This document shows positions 16,111 through 24,690 of a stretch of 64,000 nucleotides of DNA, one piece after another (positions within the stretch are counted from its first letter, which is position 1; every line of letters starts with the position of its first letter). The translations under genes were made by a program, and so were the position numbers. Below the pieces are notes generated by a model that did not search any database, was not told where the DNA came from, and saw only the letters and a program-made list of their open reading frames with translations. The stretch is from an uncultured Oscillospiraceae bacterium (GTDB lineage: Bacteria > Bacillota > Clostridia > Oscillospirales > Oscillospiraceae). Location of the stretch: positions 5,504-69,503 of the forward strand of contig CAKTKU010000010.1 of assembly GCA_934572335.1 (NCBI GenBank), given 5' to 3'.

Positions 16111-16943
16111 GTAAACTTATAAAACAGGAGCTGCGCGCGACGAGCCGCGTAATGCTGCCGCTGATCGCGGCGGTGCTGGTGCTGGCGATACTGTCCGGCA
16201 TATCTGTGGTGCTGCTCGACCGCGAGCAGGATCTGGGCTTCATGACGGTGGTCTTTGTGCTCACCCTCATCGCGTTCACGGTGTGCGTTTTCGCCGTGTG
16301 CGTGGCGGCGCTCGTCGTCATGATAGAGCGATTTTATAAAAACCTCCTCGGCAGCGAGGGGTACCTGATGTTCACTCTGCCCGTGAGCGTGGACGCGCTC
16401 GTGTGGGCAAAGCTCATCGTGTCGTTCATATGGTTCGCGGTCACGGCTGTTGCCGTGCTGCTGGCGATGATGCTGATGGTCGTGGTGAGCGCGAACTTCG
16501 CCTTCACCGGCGAGGATGCCGCCATCGTGCGCAGCGCCGTGCACGATGTGTTCGCGCAGATCGGTGCGGGCAACGTCATCGGCGTGACGCTCGAAACGCT
16601 CGCCGCGCTGTTCATCACGTCCGTGACCACCTGCCTGCACTTCTACTTTGCCATGGCGATTGGGCAGAGCTTTGCCAACCACAAGGGCGCGTGGAGCGTT
16701 GTGTTCTACTTCATCATTAGCATCGGCGTGTCCGTGCTCTCAGGGGCCGTGCTCGGCGCGCTGAACGGAAGCGGACTTCTTGACCGCTTCGAGATAACAG
16801 TCAACGATCTCCTCACGCTCTCCGGCGGCTTTGCCGCGGTGCACGCTGTGCTCATCGGCAACGTCATTCTCTCCGCCGTGCTCGCTGCGATCCTCTACTT
16901 CCCCACCACCGCGCTGCTGAAAAAGCGGCTCAATCTCGCGTGA
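16104..16943 (+). CDS. ABC transporter membrane protein
   Basis: 279 residues with about six hydrophobic segments: residues 17-35, 45-72, 105-130, 165-190, 198-220 and 245-268. A SEGYLMFTLPVS motif after the second helix is characteristic of ABC-2-like permeases in GntR-regulated operons. Overlaps the ATPase stop by 7 bp. Substrate unknown. Confidence 0.88.
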   Translation: MLGKLIKQELRATSRVMLPLIAAVLVLAILSGISVVLLDREQDLGFMTVVFVLTLIAFTVCVFAVCVAALVVMIERFYKNLLGSEGYLMFTLPVSVDALVWAKLIVSFIWFAVTAVAVLLAMMLMVVVSANFAFTGEDAAIVRSAVHDVFAQIGAGNVIGVTLETLAALFITSVTTCLHFYFAMAIGQSFANHKGAWSVVFYFIISIGVSVLSGAVLGALNGSGLLDRFEITVNDLLTLSGGFAAVHAVLIGNVILSAVLAAILYFPTTALLKKRLNLA

Positions 16944-16967
16944 ATATATATTCGATAACAGCAAACG

Positions 16968-16997
16968 CCGCCCGGAGCAGTGCTCCGGGCGGTTTTT
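16968..16997 (+). terminator. Terminator of the GntR-ABC operon
   Basis: CCGCCCGGAGCA / TGCTCCGGGCGG stem followed by TTTTT. Confidence 0.9.
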
Positions 16998-17023
16998 CAG
17001 CGGCAGGGGCGAAAACGCCCCGC

Positions 17024-17782
17024 TCATATCAGCTTTGTGCCGTGGCTGCCGAGCTCTCGCGCGATGTCCGCCGACAGCTCGCTCTCGCAGACGATTATGT
17101 CTATATCCTCCGGCATGGCGAAAGTGTAGGTCGAGATGACGCCGAGCTTTGCCGAATCCATCAGCACGATGCTCTTCTCCGCGCGGCGTATCGCCTCGGA
17201 TTTCAGCTTTGCGTCCTCGGCGTTATTGCACGTGAAGCCCAGCGCGGCGTCAAACCCCGTGCTGCCGATAAACGCCATGTCAAAGTGGATATTCTTTATG
17301 CTGTCCACCGCGGCGGAGCCGTAGGTCGCCATGCTCTCCGCGTTCAGCCTTCCGCCGAGAAGATAGACCTCCGCCCGCTCGCTGCCCTTCAGTTCCATCG
17401 CGCAGGTGAGCCCGCTGGTGTATATGAGATAGTGCTCCGGCGGCAGCACGCGGCACAGCTCCGTCGCCGTCGTGCCGGAATCAATGAAAATGCAGGTGTT
17501 CGGCCGGATGAGCGAGAGCGCCTTGCGGGCAATGGTCTGCTTGCTGTCCATGTGGCGCTCAGCGCGGAAGGCATAGCTCTTCTCCCGCCCGACGGAGCAG
17601 TCGAGCGCCCGCGCCCCGCCGTGTATGCGTATGATCCGCCCTGCGCGGTCAAGGCTGTCGAGATCGCGCCGCAGCGTCATCTCCGATATGTCCGGGAACT
17701 GCCTTTTCAGCTCCGCGACGGATATGCTCCCGTCCGATTTCACTATGGCTTCTATTCTGGTCTGGCGCTCCGAGGCTTTCAT
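17024..17782 (-). CDS. DeoR-family transcriptional regulator
   Basis: 252 residues. The N-terminal DeoR helix-turn-helix (RQTRIEAIVKSDGSISVAEL, then EMTLRRDLDSL, RIHGGA) is followed by a DeoR C-terminal sugar-phosphate-sensing domain (FIDSGTTATEL, LLGGRLN, FIGSTGFD, DSAKLG). Start at 17782 with GGAGG 8 nt upstream. Divergent from the mannitol-1-phosphate dehydrogenase-like gene, with TGTTCATT-type repeats between them; probably controls it and itself in response to a phosphorylated sugar. Confidence 0.92.
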   Translation of the reverse strand: MKASERQTRIEAIVKSDGSISVAELKRQFPDISEMTLRRDLDSLDRAGRIIRIHGGARALDCSVGREKSYAFRAERHMDSKQTIARKALSLIRPNTCIFIDSGTTATELCRVLPPEHYLIYTSGLTCAMELKGSERAEVYLLGGRLNAESMATYGSAAVDSIKNIHFDMAFIGSTGFDAALGFTCNNAEDAKLKSEAIRRAEKSIVLMDSAKLGVISTYTFAMPEDIDIIVCESELSADIARELGSHGTKLI

Positions 17783-17801
17783 CGCGACACCTCCGCATAA
17801 A

Positions 17802-17902
17802 TGTTCATTCGGGGCTTGACATTTTGTTTGTTTGAGAATATCATTCATCCGAAATGTGATAATTCCGAACAAATGAACATTTCGCGTGCGTGTGTAATGT
17901 TC
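17802..17902. promoter_or_regulatory. Candidate DeoR operators
   Basis: TGTTC or its complement GAACA occurs four times: 17802-17806, 17867-17871, 17875-17879 and 17898-17902. The last two form a perfect 7-14-7 inverted repeat (GAACATT, 17875-17881, with AATGTTC, 17896-17902). DeoR regulators commonly bind such spaced repeats. Confidence 0.5.
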
Positions 17903-18005
17903 GGAACCGTCTCTTTCATCCTCTGGATTTTATCATTTCCGCCCGGCACTGTCAACGCGGACAGCGGCGCGGAGCACATTATTTGACACCACAAGGAGAA
18001 CAGAA

Positions 18006-19178
18006 ATGAACAAAGCGATCATGATAGGCGCAGGACAGATAGGGCGCGGCTTCATCGGCATGGAGCTCGAGCAGGCGGGCTACCACGTTCTGTTCGCGGA
18101 CATCAATATGGACGTGATAAACGACATGCAGCGCCGCGGGGAGTACACCGTGCACATGGTGGACACGGAGTGCGTCGACACCACCGTGCGCAGCATCTCC
18201 GCCGTGAGCTCGCTCGACCCTGCGCTCCCCCGTGCGTTCGGCGACGCGGATGTGACGCTTGTGTGCACAAGCGTGGGGCAGACGGCGCTTGTAAAGGTTG
18301 CCCCGGCGATCGCGCAGGGCATCGCCGTCCGCGCCGCGGCGGGGATAACCGCGCCCATGAACATCATCGCCGTGGAGAATGCCATCGGCGGGACGAGCCA
18401 GCTGAAAGCGCACATATATGAACACCTTGACGACAGCGCGCGGCAGTACGCCGAAGAACACATCGGCTTTCCAAACTGCGCGGTCGACAGGATAATCCCG
18501 CCGAACAAGCGCGGCACGAACGAGGGCGACGTCGTCGTGGAAAAATACTACGAGTGGGACGTTGAAAAGTCCGGCATAAAGGCGGAGATACTGCCGATAG
18601 ACGGGCTGCACCTTGTGGACGACCTCAGCGCGTATCTTGAGCGCAAGCTCTTCACGCTCAACGGGCCGAACGCCGTCACGGCGTGCTATGGCTGGCTGAA
18701 GGGCTACGCCACGATAAACGAAGCGCTTGAAGACCGCGAGATATATGACCTCATCTGGGGCATGATGACCGAGTGCGGCGCGATGCTGCAGCGGCGGCAC
18801 GGCTTCACGGCGGAGGAAATGCTCGCCTACCGCACAAAGCTCATGCAGCGCTTTATGAACCCGCACATCATCGACAGCGTCACGCGCGTGGCGCGCGAGC
18901 CGATAAGAAAGCTCTCCCCGAACGACCGCATCATCGCCCCGCTGCGCTATGCGGAGGAATACGGGCTGGATACGTCGTGCTACCGCACGGGCGTGGCGGC
19001 GGTGCTGCTCTATAATAACCCCGACGACGCGCAGAGCCAGCAGCTCACAGCGCTCATAAAGGACAAGGGCGTGCGCGCCGCGCTGGAGAGCGTGAGCGGC
19101 ATCGTCGCCGACAGCGCGCTCGCCGCGGAAATAGAAAAAGAATATCTCCGGTTGCAAAAGCAGTATGTAATCTGTTAA
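18006..19178 (+). CDS. mtlD: Mannitol-1-phosphate 5-dehydrogenase-like polyol dehydrogenase
   Basis: 390 residues, long-chain polyol dehydrogenase family. A nucleotide-binding GAGQIGRGFIG at the N-terminus, the ENAIGGTSQLK region, FPNCAVDRIIP, and the active-site segment K214-LFTL-N219-GP-N222. The family motif is K-x4-N-x2-H; here the last position is Asn instead of His. Expected reaction: NAD-dependent interconversion of mannitol 1-phosphate (or a related polyol phosphate) and fructose 6-phosphate. No mannitol PTS genes are nearby, so the physiological substrate is uncertain. RBS AAGGAG 7 nt upstream. Confidence 0.83.
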   Translation: MNKAIMIGAGQIGRGFIGMELEQAGYHVLFADINMDVINDMQRRGEYTVHMVDTECVDTTVRSISAVSSLDPALPRAFGDADVTLVCTSVGQTALVKVAPAIAQGIAVRAAAGITAPMNIIAVENAIGGTSQLKAHIYEHLDDSARQYAEEHIGFPNCAVDRIIPPNKRGTNEGDVVVEKYYEWDVEKSGIKAEILPIDGLHLVDDLSAYLERKLFTLNGPNAVTACYGWLKGYATINEALEDREIYDLIWGMMTECGAMLQRRHGFTAEEMLAYRTKLMQRFMNPHIIDSVTRVAREPIRKLSPNDRIIAPLRYAEEYGLDTSCYRTGVAAVLLYNNPDDAQSQQLTALIKDKGVRAALESVSGIVADSALAAEIEKEYLRLQKQYVIC

Positions 19179-19227
19179 TATAGTAAAGTAAAATGATTGC
19201 CGGATAAGCGGCCGGGGAGGTAAGCCT

Positions 19228-20307
19228 TTGAAAAGCAGCAAAGTGACGATAAGGGACGTTGCGGCCAAAGCCGGTGTCTCCCCGTCGACGGTCTCCATGA
19301 TACTCAACGGCAGCAGCCGCTTTCCCGAGCAGACCTGCCGCAAGGTCGTGGACGCCTGCAACGAGCTGGGCTATGTGCGCGGGGAGCTTCTGCGCACGGA
19401 GAGCAACCGGGAGAGCAAGGCGCTCGTCGCCGTCGTGCCGACGCTCTCCAACCTCTTCTTTGTGAAGGCCGTCGGCGCGATGCAGCGCCGCGCCAAGGAG
19501 CTGGGCTATTCCCTGCTCGTGTTCGAGACCATGCGCGAGCGCACACAGGAGGCGCGCATCATCCAGATATGCAGCAGCTTCCCCTTCTCCGGAGTCATCT
19601 TCTGCTACCCGCCGGAAAACAGCATGCACATGGCGCAGCTTGAGGCGACAAAGCCCGTCATACACATCTACGACAAGAATGTCAACAGCAACGAAAACAG
19701 CCTCGCCATCGACGGGCTGCGCGTCGGCAGGATAATTGCCGAGCACCTGCTCTCCCTCGGGCATGAGCGGATCGTGTACCTCTGTCTCGATTTCGAGATG
19801 AAGCAGATCATGCGCGTGCGGCGGCTGGAGGGTCTGCGCTCCGTATACCGCAATGCGGGGTACGACGCGGAAAAATGCGTGGCCGTATGCACGCCGCAGA
19901 CCGTGCTGCCCAAGCACCACGGCGAGGTGGACGGCTATGAGCTGGGCTATCTTCTGACAAAGCACCTGCTTGAGCGCGGCGACGATTTCACCGCCGCCGT
20001 CGGCCTCAACGACATGATCGCCATCGGTGCGATGGACGCGATACTCGACGCCGGGAAGCGCATCCCGGAGGACTATTCCGTCTGCGGCTGCGACAATACC
20101 AGCGTCGCGCATTACCGCGGCATCTCCCTCACGACCGTCAACAGCTACCCCATCCAGTCCGGGCAGGAGGCGATAGAGCTCCTCGTGCGCAAGCTTGAGC
20201 ATGAGGACATGTTCAGCGTCGAAGAGGACCCGGACGGGATAACCCAGATTGAGTATTATCCCAAGCTGATCGTCAGAAAAACCACAGGTCCATGCCGCAA
20301 AAAATGA
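19228..20307 (+). CDS. LacI-family transcriptional regulator
   Basis: 359 residues from a TTG start with GGGGAGG 7-8 nt upstream. The LacI helix-turn-helix and hinge are at residues 6-55 (VTIRDVAAKAGVSPSTVSMI), followed by a periplasmic-binding-like effector domain ending in the usual SVCGCDNTSVAHY and LTTVNSYP segments. It follows mtlD by 49 bp and precedes the TRAP transporter genes, so it probably controls one or both in response to a carbohydrate or acid. Confidence 0.93.
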   Translation: MKSSKVTIRDVAAKAGVSPSTVSMILNGSSRFPEQTCRKVVDACNELGYVRGELLRTESNRESKALVAVVPTLSNLFFVKAVGAMQRRAKELGYSLLVFETMRERTQEARIIQICSSFPFSGVIFCYPPENSMHMAQLEATKPVIHIYDKNVNSNENSLAIDGLRVGRIIAEHLLSLGHERIVYLCLDFEMKQIMRVRRLEGLRSVYRNAGYDAEKCVAVCTPQTVLPKHHGEVDGYELGYLLTKHLLERGDDFTAAVGLNDMIAIGAMDAILDAGKRIPEDYSVCGCDNTSVAHYRGISLTTVNSYPIQSGQEAIELLVRKLEHEDMFSVEEDPDGITQIEYYPKLIVRKTTGPCRKK

Positions 20308-20311
20308 CATA

Positions 20312-20346
20312 AACGCCGCGCAAACGGGAAATGCGCGGCGTTTTTT
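20312..20346 (+). terminator. Terminator after the LacI regulator gene
   Basis: AACGCCGCGCA / TGCGCGGCGTT stem, 9-nt loop, run of six T. Confidence 0.9.
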
Positions 20347-20674
20347 GTATTTTATGGCACGGTTTCCTCTATGTTTTGCACAAAAGCAGAGGCACAAAAT
20401 TGGGGAGTACGCCGGTTTTTTCGTTAAGAAAATGGCGTGAAAATTCTGTTTATTAAATTGTTTAGCGCGAGTTCAACGCATTTAACCGTAGGTGCGGCAG
20501 TTTGTGGCATAATATGGGTGATTGTCCAAGTTCAACATTCTTCAAAAATTCCGTGCTTTCGGCAAAATATGCGGAATGGCAAAGTTTTGGCGCTTTATTC
20601 CATTGAATCGCGTTATTAAATATTTCAATAAATTTCACCGCGTTACCCCCGCTTTGCCCCGCCACAGATTACTT
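20347..20674. other. AT-rich non-coding region upstream of the TRAP operon
   Basis: About 330 bp, clearly poorer in GC than its surroundings, with no convincing gene; short frames here lack ribosome binding sites. It holds an inverted repeat ATTGAA (20602-20607) / TTCAAT (20624-20629) near the TRAP promoter, a possible operator, and repeated TTCAAC words. No known RNA family recognised. Confidence 0.5.
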
Positions 20675-20703
20675 TTGCAAAAGCAAAAACGCGCAGATAT
20701 AAT
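20675..20703 (+). promoter_or_regulatory. Predicted promoter of the TRAP transporter operon
   Basis: TTGCAA (20675-20680), 17-bp spacer, TATAAT (20698-20703), 66 bp before the dctP start codon. Confidence 0.8.
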
Positions 20704-20769
20704 ATAGACACAGTTTGTTCACGAAGAGCAAACGACGAAAAAACAAAACCCGAAAGGAAATGGAAGCAC

Positions 20770-21822
20770 ATGAAAAAGGTTATTGCACTCCTCCTTGCCG
20801 CAGTGATGATGTTCGCGCTCTGCGCCTGCGGCTCCTCCTCCGCCCCCGCCGCGACCGAAGCACCCGCGGCAGCCGACGCCGCCCCTGCCGAGGCAGAGGC
20901 AGCCGTCTCCACCGATCCCATCGTCGTCAACATTTCTCACTCCTACACTGAGCTTGACCAGGTCAGCGTGGAGCTGAACACCGCCGCCAAGAACATCAAC
21001 GAGCGCACCAACGGCGTTGTCACCGTCAACCTCTTCCCCAACAACACCTTCGGCAACATGGCCGACGGCGTTGAGGCAGTCATGAGCGACTCCCCCTTGA
21101 TGCTGATGGCAGCATTCAGCCAGTGGGAGGATATGTACTATGACGCGAGCGCGCTCCAGTGCGGCTTCGTGTTCGAGACCGGCGAGGAGTTCCTCAAGGT
21201 CATGGACACCGACCTCTTCCAGAAGATCGTCACCGAGATGGACAAGGTCAACGTTCACCCCATCAACTGCAGCTTTGTTGGCGGCATGCGCCACGTCATC
21301 GGCAAGGCTCCCTATGTTGAGCCCGCAGACATCAAGGGTCTGAAGCTCCGCGTTCCCGCCTCCACCACTTATCTTGAGTGCTTCGAGGCCATCGGTGCCT
21401 CCCCCATGGGTATGCCCGCTTCTGATCAGCTCAGCGCTCTCTCCGCCGGCACCATCGACGCCCTTGACCAGTCCATCAGCCTTATGTACTCCACCAAGAG
21501 CTACGAGCTCGTTGACAAGGTCACTCTCCTTGCCCAGCAGCCCCTCGCCGACGCCCTGTTCTGCAGCACCAACTGGTGGAACTCCATCCCCGAGGAATAC
21601 CGCGTGATCATCGAGGAAGAGCTGCACAATGCCGGTCTGCGCTACAACGAGTACTCCGTTGAGAACGAAGGCAGAATGCGCGAAGAGATGGAAGCCGCCG
21701 GTGTTGAGTTCTTCGAAGCCGACCGCGACGCTTACAAGGAGCTGGCGGGCGACCTCGTCCTCAAGTACAGCATCGGTCAGGAGCTTCTTGACACCCTCGC
21801 AGAGATCCGCACCGCGGCATAA
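20770..21822 (+). CDS. dctP: TRAP transporter substrate-binding lipoprotein DctP
   Basis: 350 residues. Lipoprotein signal (MKKVIALLLAAVMMF, then ALCACGS), an Ala/Glu-rich linker, and the DctP fold: INERTNGVVTVNLFPNNTFG, the DIKGLKLRVP strand with the conserved Arg that binds the substrate carboxylate, and the STIxALDQS-type helix GTIDALDQSIS. It should bind an organic acid or sugar acid outside the membrane and hand it to the DctQM permease. The surface-anchored form is normal in Gram-positives. Substrate unknown. Confidence 0.93.
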   Translation: MKKVIALLLAAVMMFALCACGSSSAPAATEAPAAADAAPAEAEAAVSTDPIVVNISHSYTELDQVSVELNTAAKNINERTNGVVTVNLFPNNTFGNMADGVEAVMSDSPLMLMAAFSQWEDMYYDASALQCGFVFETGEEFLKVMDTDLFQKIVTEMDKVNVHPINCSFVGGMRHVIGKAPYVEPADIKGLKLRVPASTTYLECFEAIGASPMGMPASDQLSALSAGTIDALDQSISLMYSTKSYELVDKVTLLAQQPLADALFCSTNWWNSIPEEYRVIIEEELHNAGLRYNEYSVENEGRMREEMEAAGVEFFEADRDAYKELAGDLVLKYSIGQELLDTLAEIRTAA

Positions 21823-21872
21823 TTCCGTGCACGGTATCCCGCACAATATATAGCAGCTTAACGCTTAGAGGC

Positions 21873-21907
21873 ATAGTCCGAAGAAGGCGCAGCCCTCTTC
21901 GGACTAT
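21873..21907 (+). promoter_or_regulatory. Hairpin between dctP and the permease gene
   Basis: Perfect 12-bp stem (ATAGTCCGAAGA / TCTTCGGACTAT), 11-nt loop, no T tract. Same position, relative to binding protein and permease, as the hairpins at 6207 and 13312. Confidence 0.65.
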
Positions 21908-21931
21908 CATTTAATATAAAGAGGGTACTCT

Positions 21932-23728
21932 ATGAAAAAAATTATCTCCTTTTTCAAGGACGGTAAGTTTGAAGAGATACTTGGGTGCACGGCGATAGCG
22001 CTCGTCATCCTGCCGGTCATCATCAACATTATAAACCGTTCTTTTCTGAACAAATATTCGCTCAATCTTGAGTCGATCGCGCTTCTGGCATACGTCTGGA
22101 TAGGCTACGGCTTCTTCGGATACATGTACAAGAAGGACGCGCACGTCGACGTGAAATTCATCGTCAACAAAATGTCGCCCGGTGTGCGCACCGTGTTTGA
22201 CGTTCTGCGCGATGTCCTTATTCTCGCCTTCGCGGTCTATATGACCTATTGGGGCGTGAAGCTCACCATGTCCAACACCGCGCGCTACGTCGCCGGTACA
22301 AAGATCCCCCTGGCGTATGGCTACGCCAGCATTGCTTTCGGATATTTCAGCGGTGCACTCAGCAGTCTCCGTGTTCTGTGCCATCGCGTTTACGGTCTTT
22401 TTAACAAAAAAAAGGAAGGAAGGTGCAGCCTGATGAGCGGTATTGAAGTCTGGCTTCCGCTGATACTCGTTTTTGTTCTTCTCGCGTTCCGCATCCCGGT
22501 CTGCATGGCCTTTATCGGCGGCGCCGTTTTCTTCTTCGGCATTATCGCGCCGGAAATGCCCCTGAATGTCGTCCTCTCCAAGATGGTGTCCGGCGGCATG
22601 AACATGAACCTCATGGCCATCCCGTTCTTCATCACCGCGGGTCTTCTGATGAACTATACCGGCATCACCACGCGCATGATGAAATTTGCCGACCTCCTCG
22701 TCGGTCATATGTGGGGCGGTCTCGCGCAGGTCAACGTGCTGCTGTCCACGCTGATGGGCGGTCTGTGCGGCTCGTCCAATGCGGACGCTGCCATGCAGTG
22801 CAAGATGCTCGTCCCCGAGATGGAGAAACGCGGCTTCAACCGTGCGTTCTCCGCCGGCGTCACCGCGGCCTCCGCGCTCATCTCCCCGATGATCCCTCCC
22901 GGGGTCATGCTCATCCTCTACGCATCCATCACGGAAAACTCCGTGCTTGATATGTTCATGGCGGGCTACTTGCCCGGCATACTCATGTGCATCGTGCTCA
23001 TGCTCGCCGTCAACTACGTCTCCCATCGCGACGGCTACAAGCCGACCCGCGAGAAGAGAGCGTCGTTCAAGGAGATTATGGTCGGTCTTGTCGAGTGCTT
23101 CTGGGCGGTCGTGATGATCGTTGTGCTCATCGTTGGTCTGCGCAGCGGTATCGTCACCGCGACTGAGGGCGGCGCTGTGCTGTGCGTGCTTTGCATCATC
23201 GTCGGCGCGTTCATCTACAAGCAGCTGCACTGGAAGGACCTGCTCATCGTGGCGAAAGAGGCGTTCGCCTCCGTCACCAACGTTTTCGGTATCATCGTCT
23301 CCGCAACGGTGTTCGGTCTCTACCTCACCTATGCCCAGATCCCCCAGCGCATCACCGCGCTTTTCATGACCATCACCTCCAGCCCCATCGTCTTCCTGCT
23401 GCTCGTCAACCTGATGCTGCTCATCATGGGCATGCTCGTCGACGGCGCGGCCGTGCTGATGATCGCGGTGCCGCTGCTCTACCCCGTTGCGATGCAGCTT
23501 GGCATCCACCCCATCCACTTCGGCATCATCTTCGTCCTCAACCTGTCCATCGGCGGTCTCACGCCGCCCTTCGGCGCGACGATGTACCAGTGCTGCAACC
23601 TGTGCGGGATAGAAATACCGGATTTTTTGAAGCAAAGCAAGGAGCTTATCCTCGCGCTGCTCGTTGCGCTGCTGTTCGTCACGTTCATCCCCGGCATCTC
23701 CACGCTGCTGCCGACCCTTATGAAGTAA
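21932..23728 (+). CDS. TRAP transporter permease, DctQ-DctM fusion
   Basis: 598 residues. Residues 1 to about 165 form the four-helix small subunit DctQ (AYVWIGYGFFGYMYKKDAHV); residues 168-598 form the large channel subunit DctM (FRIPVCMAFIGGAVFF, MGGLCGSSNADAAM, the SALISPMIPPGVMLILYAS core and the LTPPFGATM signature). It uses an ion gradient to import the ligand delivered by DctP. At the junction is an A8 run (22406-22413), then GGAAGG and an in-frame ATG (22433). With seven A the dctQ frame would stop at TGA 22431-22433, overlapping that ATG, the usual two-gene arrangement. Fusion, slippage or a sequencing indel are all possible. Confidence 0.9.
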   Translation: MKKIISFFKDGKFEEILGCTAIALVILPVIINIINRSFLNKYSLNLESIALLAYVWIGYGFFGYMYKKDAHVDVKFIVNKMSPGVRTVFDVLRDVLILAFAVYMTYWGVKLTMSNTARYVAGTKIPLAYGYASIAFGYFSGALSSLRVLCHRVYGLFNKKKEGRCSLMSGIEVWLPLILVFVLLAFRIPVCMAFIGGAVFFFGIIAPEMPLNVVLSKMVSGGMNMNLMAIPFFITAGLLMNYTGITTRMMKFADLLVGHMWGGLAQVNVLLSTLMGGLCGSSNADAAMQCKMLVPEMEKRGFNRAFSAGVTAASALISPMIPPGVMLILYASITENSVLDMFMAGYLPGILMCIVLMLAVNYVSHRDGYKPTREKRASFKEIMVGLVECFWAVVMIVVLIVGLRSGIVTATEGGAVLCVLCIIVGAFIYKQLHWKDLLIVAKEAFASVTNVFGIIVSATVFGLYLTYAQIPQRITALFMTITSSPIVFLLLVNLMLLIMGMLVDGAAVLMIAVPLLYPVAMQLGIHPIHFGIIFVLNLSIGGLTPPFGATMYQCCNLCGIEIPDFLKQSKELILALLVALLFVTFIPGISTLLPTLMK

Positions 23729-23744
23729 AGCCGGAGGAAGCTGC

Positions 23745-24632
23745 ATGAAAAGATCCTATTTCCCCGAAGCCGGTATATGGCTGAAGGGCAACACGCACAG
23801 CCACACCACGGTCTCCGACGGCGTGTTCACACCTGAGGAGCTTGCAAAGCTCTATGTCTCGCACGGGTACGATTTTCTCTCCATGACAGATCACAACGTC
23901 TTCGTGCCGCACAGCGAGGTGCCGGAGCTCATCCAGCTCACCGGTGTTGAGCACGACATCGAGTACAGCGCCGACAAGTGCACCCACGTCGTCGGTCTCG
24001 GTGCCGCGGGCAAGGACGAAACGGGCTATGGATGCCGCCGCTACAGCAAGGAAGAGCTCAAAGATCAGCAGCTCGTTGACATGATGCACGACGACGGGCA
24101 GTTCGTCACCCTCGCGCACCCGTACTGGTCGCGTATGGAGGCGGAGGAGATATTCGCGCTCGACCGGCTCGACGCTATCGAGGTCTACAACAACGGCACC
24201 GAGCATCTCTGCCACGGCGGAAATGCCGAGGTCCTCTGGGACATGATGCTGCGCCGGGGCAAGCGGCTGTACGCCACCGCGTGCGACGATGTGCACGTCC
24301 CGTGCGACCTGTTCGGCGGCTGGCTCTGGGTGAAGGCCGCGGAGCGCAGTGCCGGGGCCGTGCTCGCCGCGCTGCACTCCGGGGCGTTCTACGCCACGAG
24401 CGGTCCGCAGATATCCGACTTCGGCATCGAGGACGGCGAGGTATACGTCGCGTGCAGTCCCTGCCGCGCCGTGCACTTTGTCACCTATCCCCCGCGCGGC
24501 GAGTCCCTGTTTGCCAACGGCGGGCCGCTCACCGAAGCCCGCCACAAGCTGACCGGCCGCGAGAGCTATGTGCGCGTCGTCTGTGAGGACAGCGAAGGCC
24601 ACTGCGCCTGGTCGCAGCCCATCTATTTCTGA
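23745..24632 (+). CDS. PHP-domain metal-dependent phosphoesterase
   Basis: 295 residues. PHP metal-binding motifs are complete: NTHSHTTVSDG (H18, H20, D25), SMTDHN (D49, H50), GVEHDI (E69), TLAHPYW (H125), EVYNN and ACDDVHV (D182, H184). The CehA/McbA-like type is typical of hydrolases acting on phosphoesters or carbamates. It lies 16 bp behind the TRAP permease with GGAGG upstream, so it belongs to that operon and may process the imported compound; the substrate is unknown. Confidence 0.85.
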   Translation: MKRSYFPEAGIWLKGNTHSHTTVSDGVFTPEELAKLYVSHGYDFLSMTDHNVFVPHSEVPELIQLTGVEHDIEYSADKCTHVVGLGAAGKDETGYGCRRYSKEELKDQQLVDMMHDDGQFVTLAHPYWSRMEAEEIFALDRLDAIEVYNNGTEHLCHGGNAEVLWDMMLRRGKRLYATACDDVHVPCDLFGGWLWVKAAERSAGAVLAALHSGAFYATSGPQISDFGIEDGEVYVACSPCRAVHFVTYPPRGESLFANGGPLTEARHKLTGRESYVRVVCEDSEGHCAWSQPIYF

Positions 24633-24662
24633 CACGGCAAATTATTTAACCCTATAAGCAAC

Positions 24663-24690
24663 GCGCCGCCCACACGGGCGGCGCATTTTT
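24663..24690 (+). terminator. Terminator of the TRAP operon
   Basis: GCGCCGCCC / GGGCGGCGC stem with ACAC loop followed by ATTTTT. Confidence 0.88.

Noticed and set aside
20437..20707. Short plus- and minus-strand frames in the region before dctP
   Set aside because: No ribosome binding sites and no recognisable protein features; treated as non-coding.
21911..23746. A 611-codon minus-strand frame opposite the TRAP permease
   Set aside because: His/Asp/Glu-rich composition is typical of GC-rich antisense frames; the plus strand encodes an unmistakable DctQM permease.
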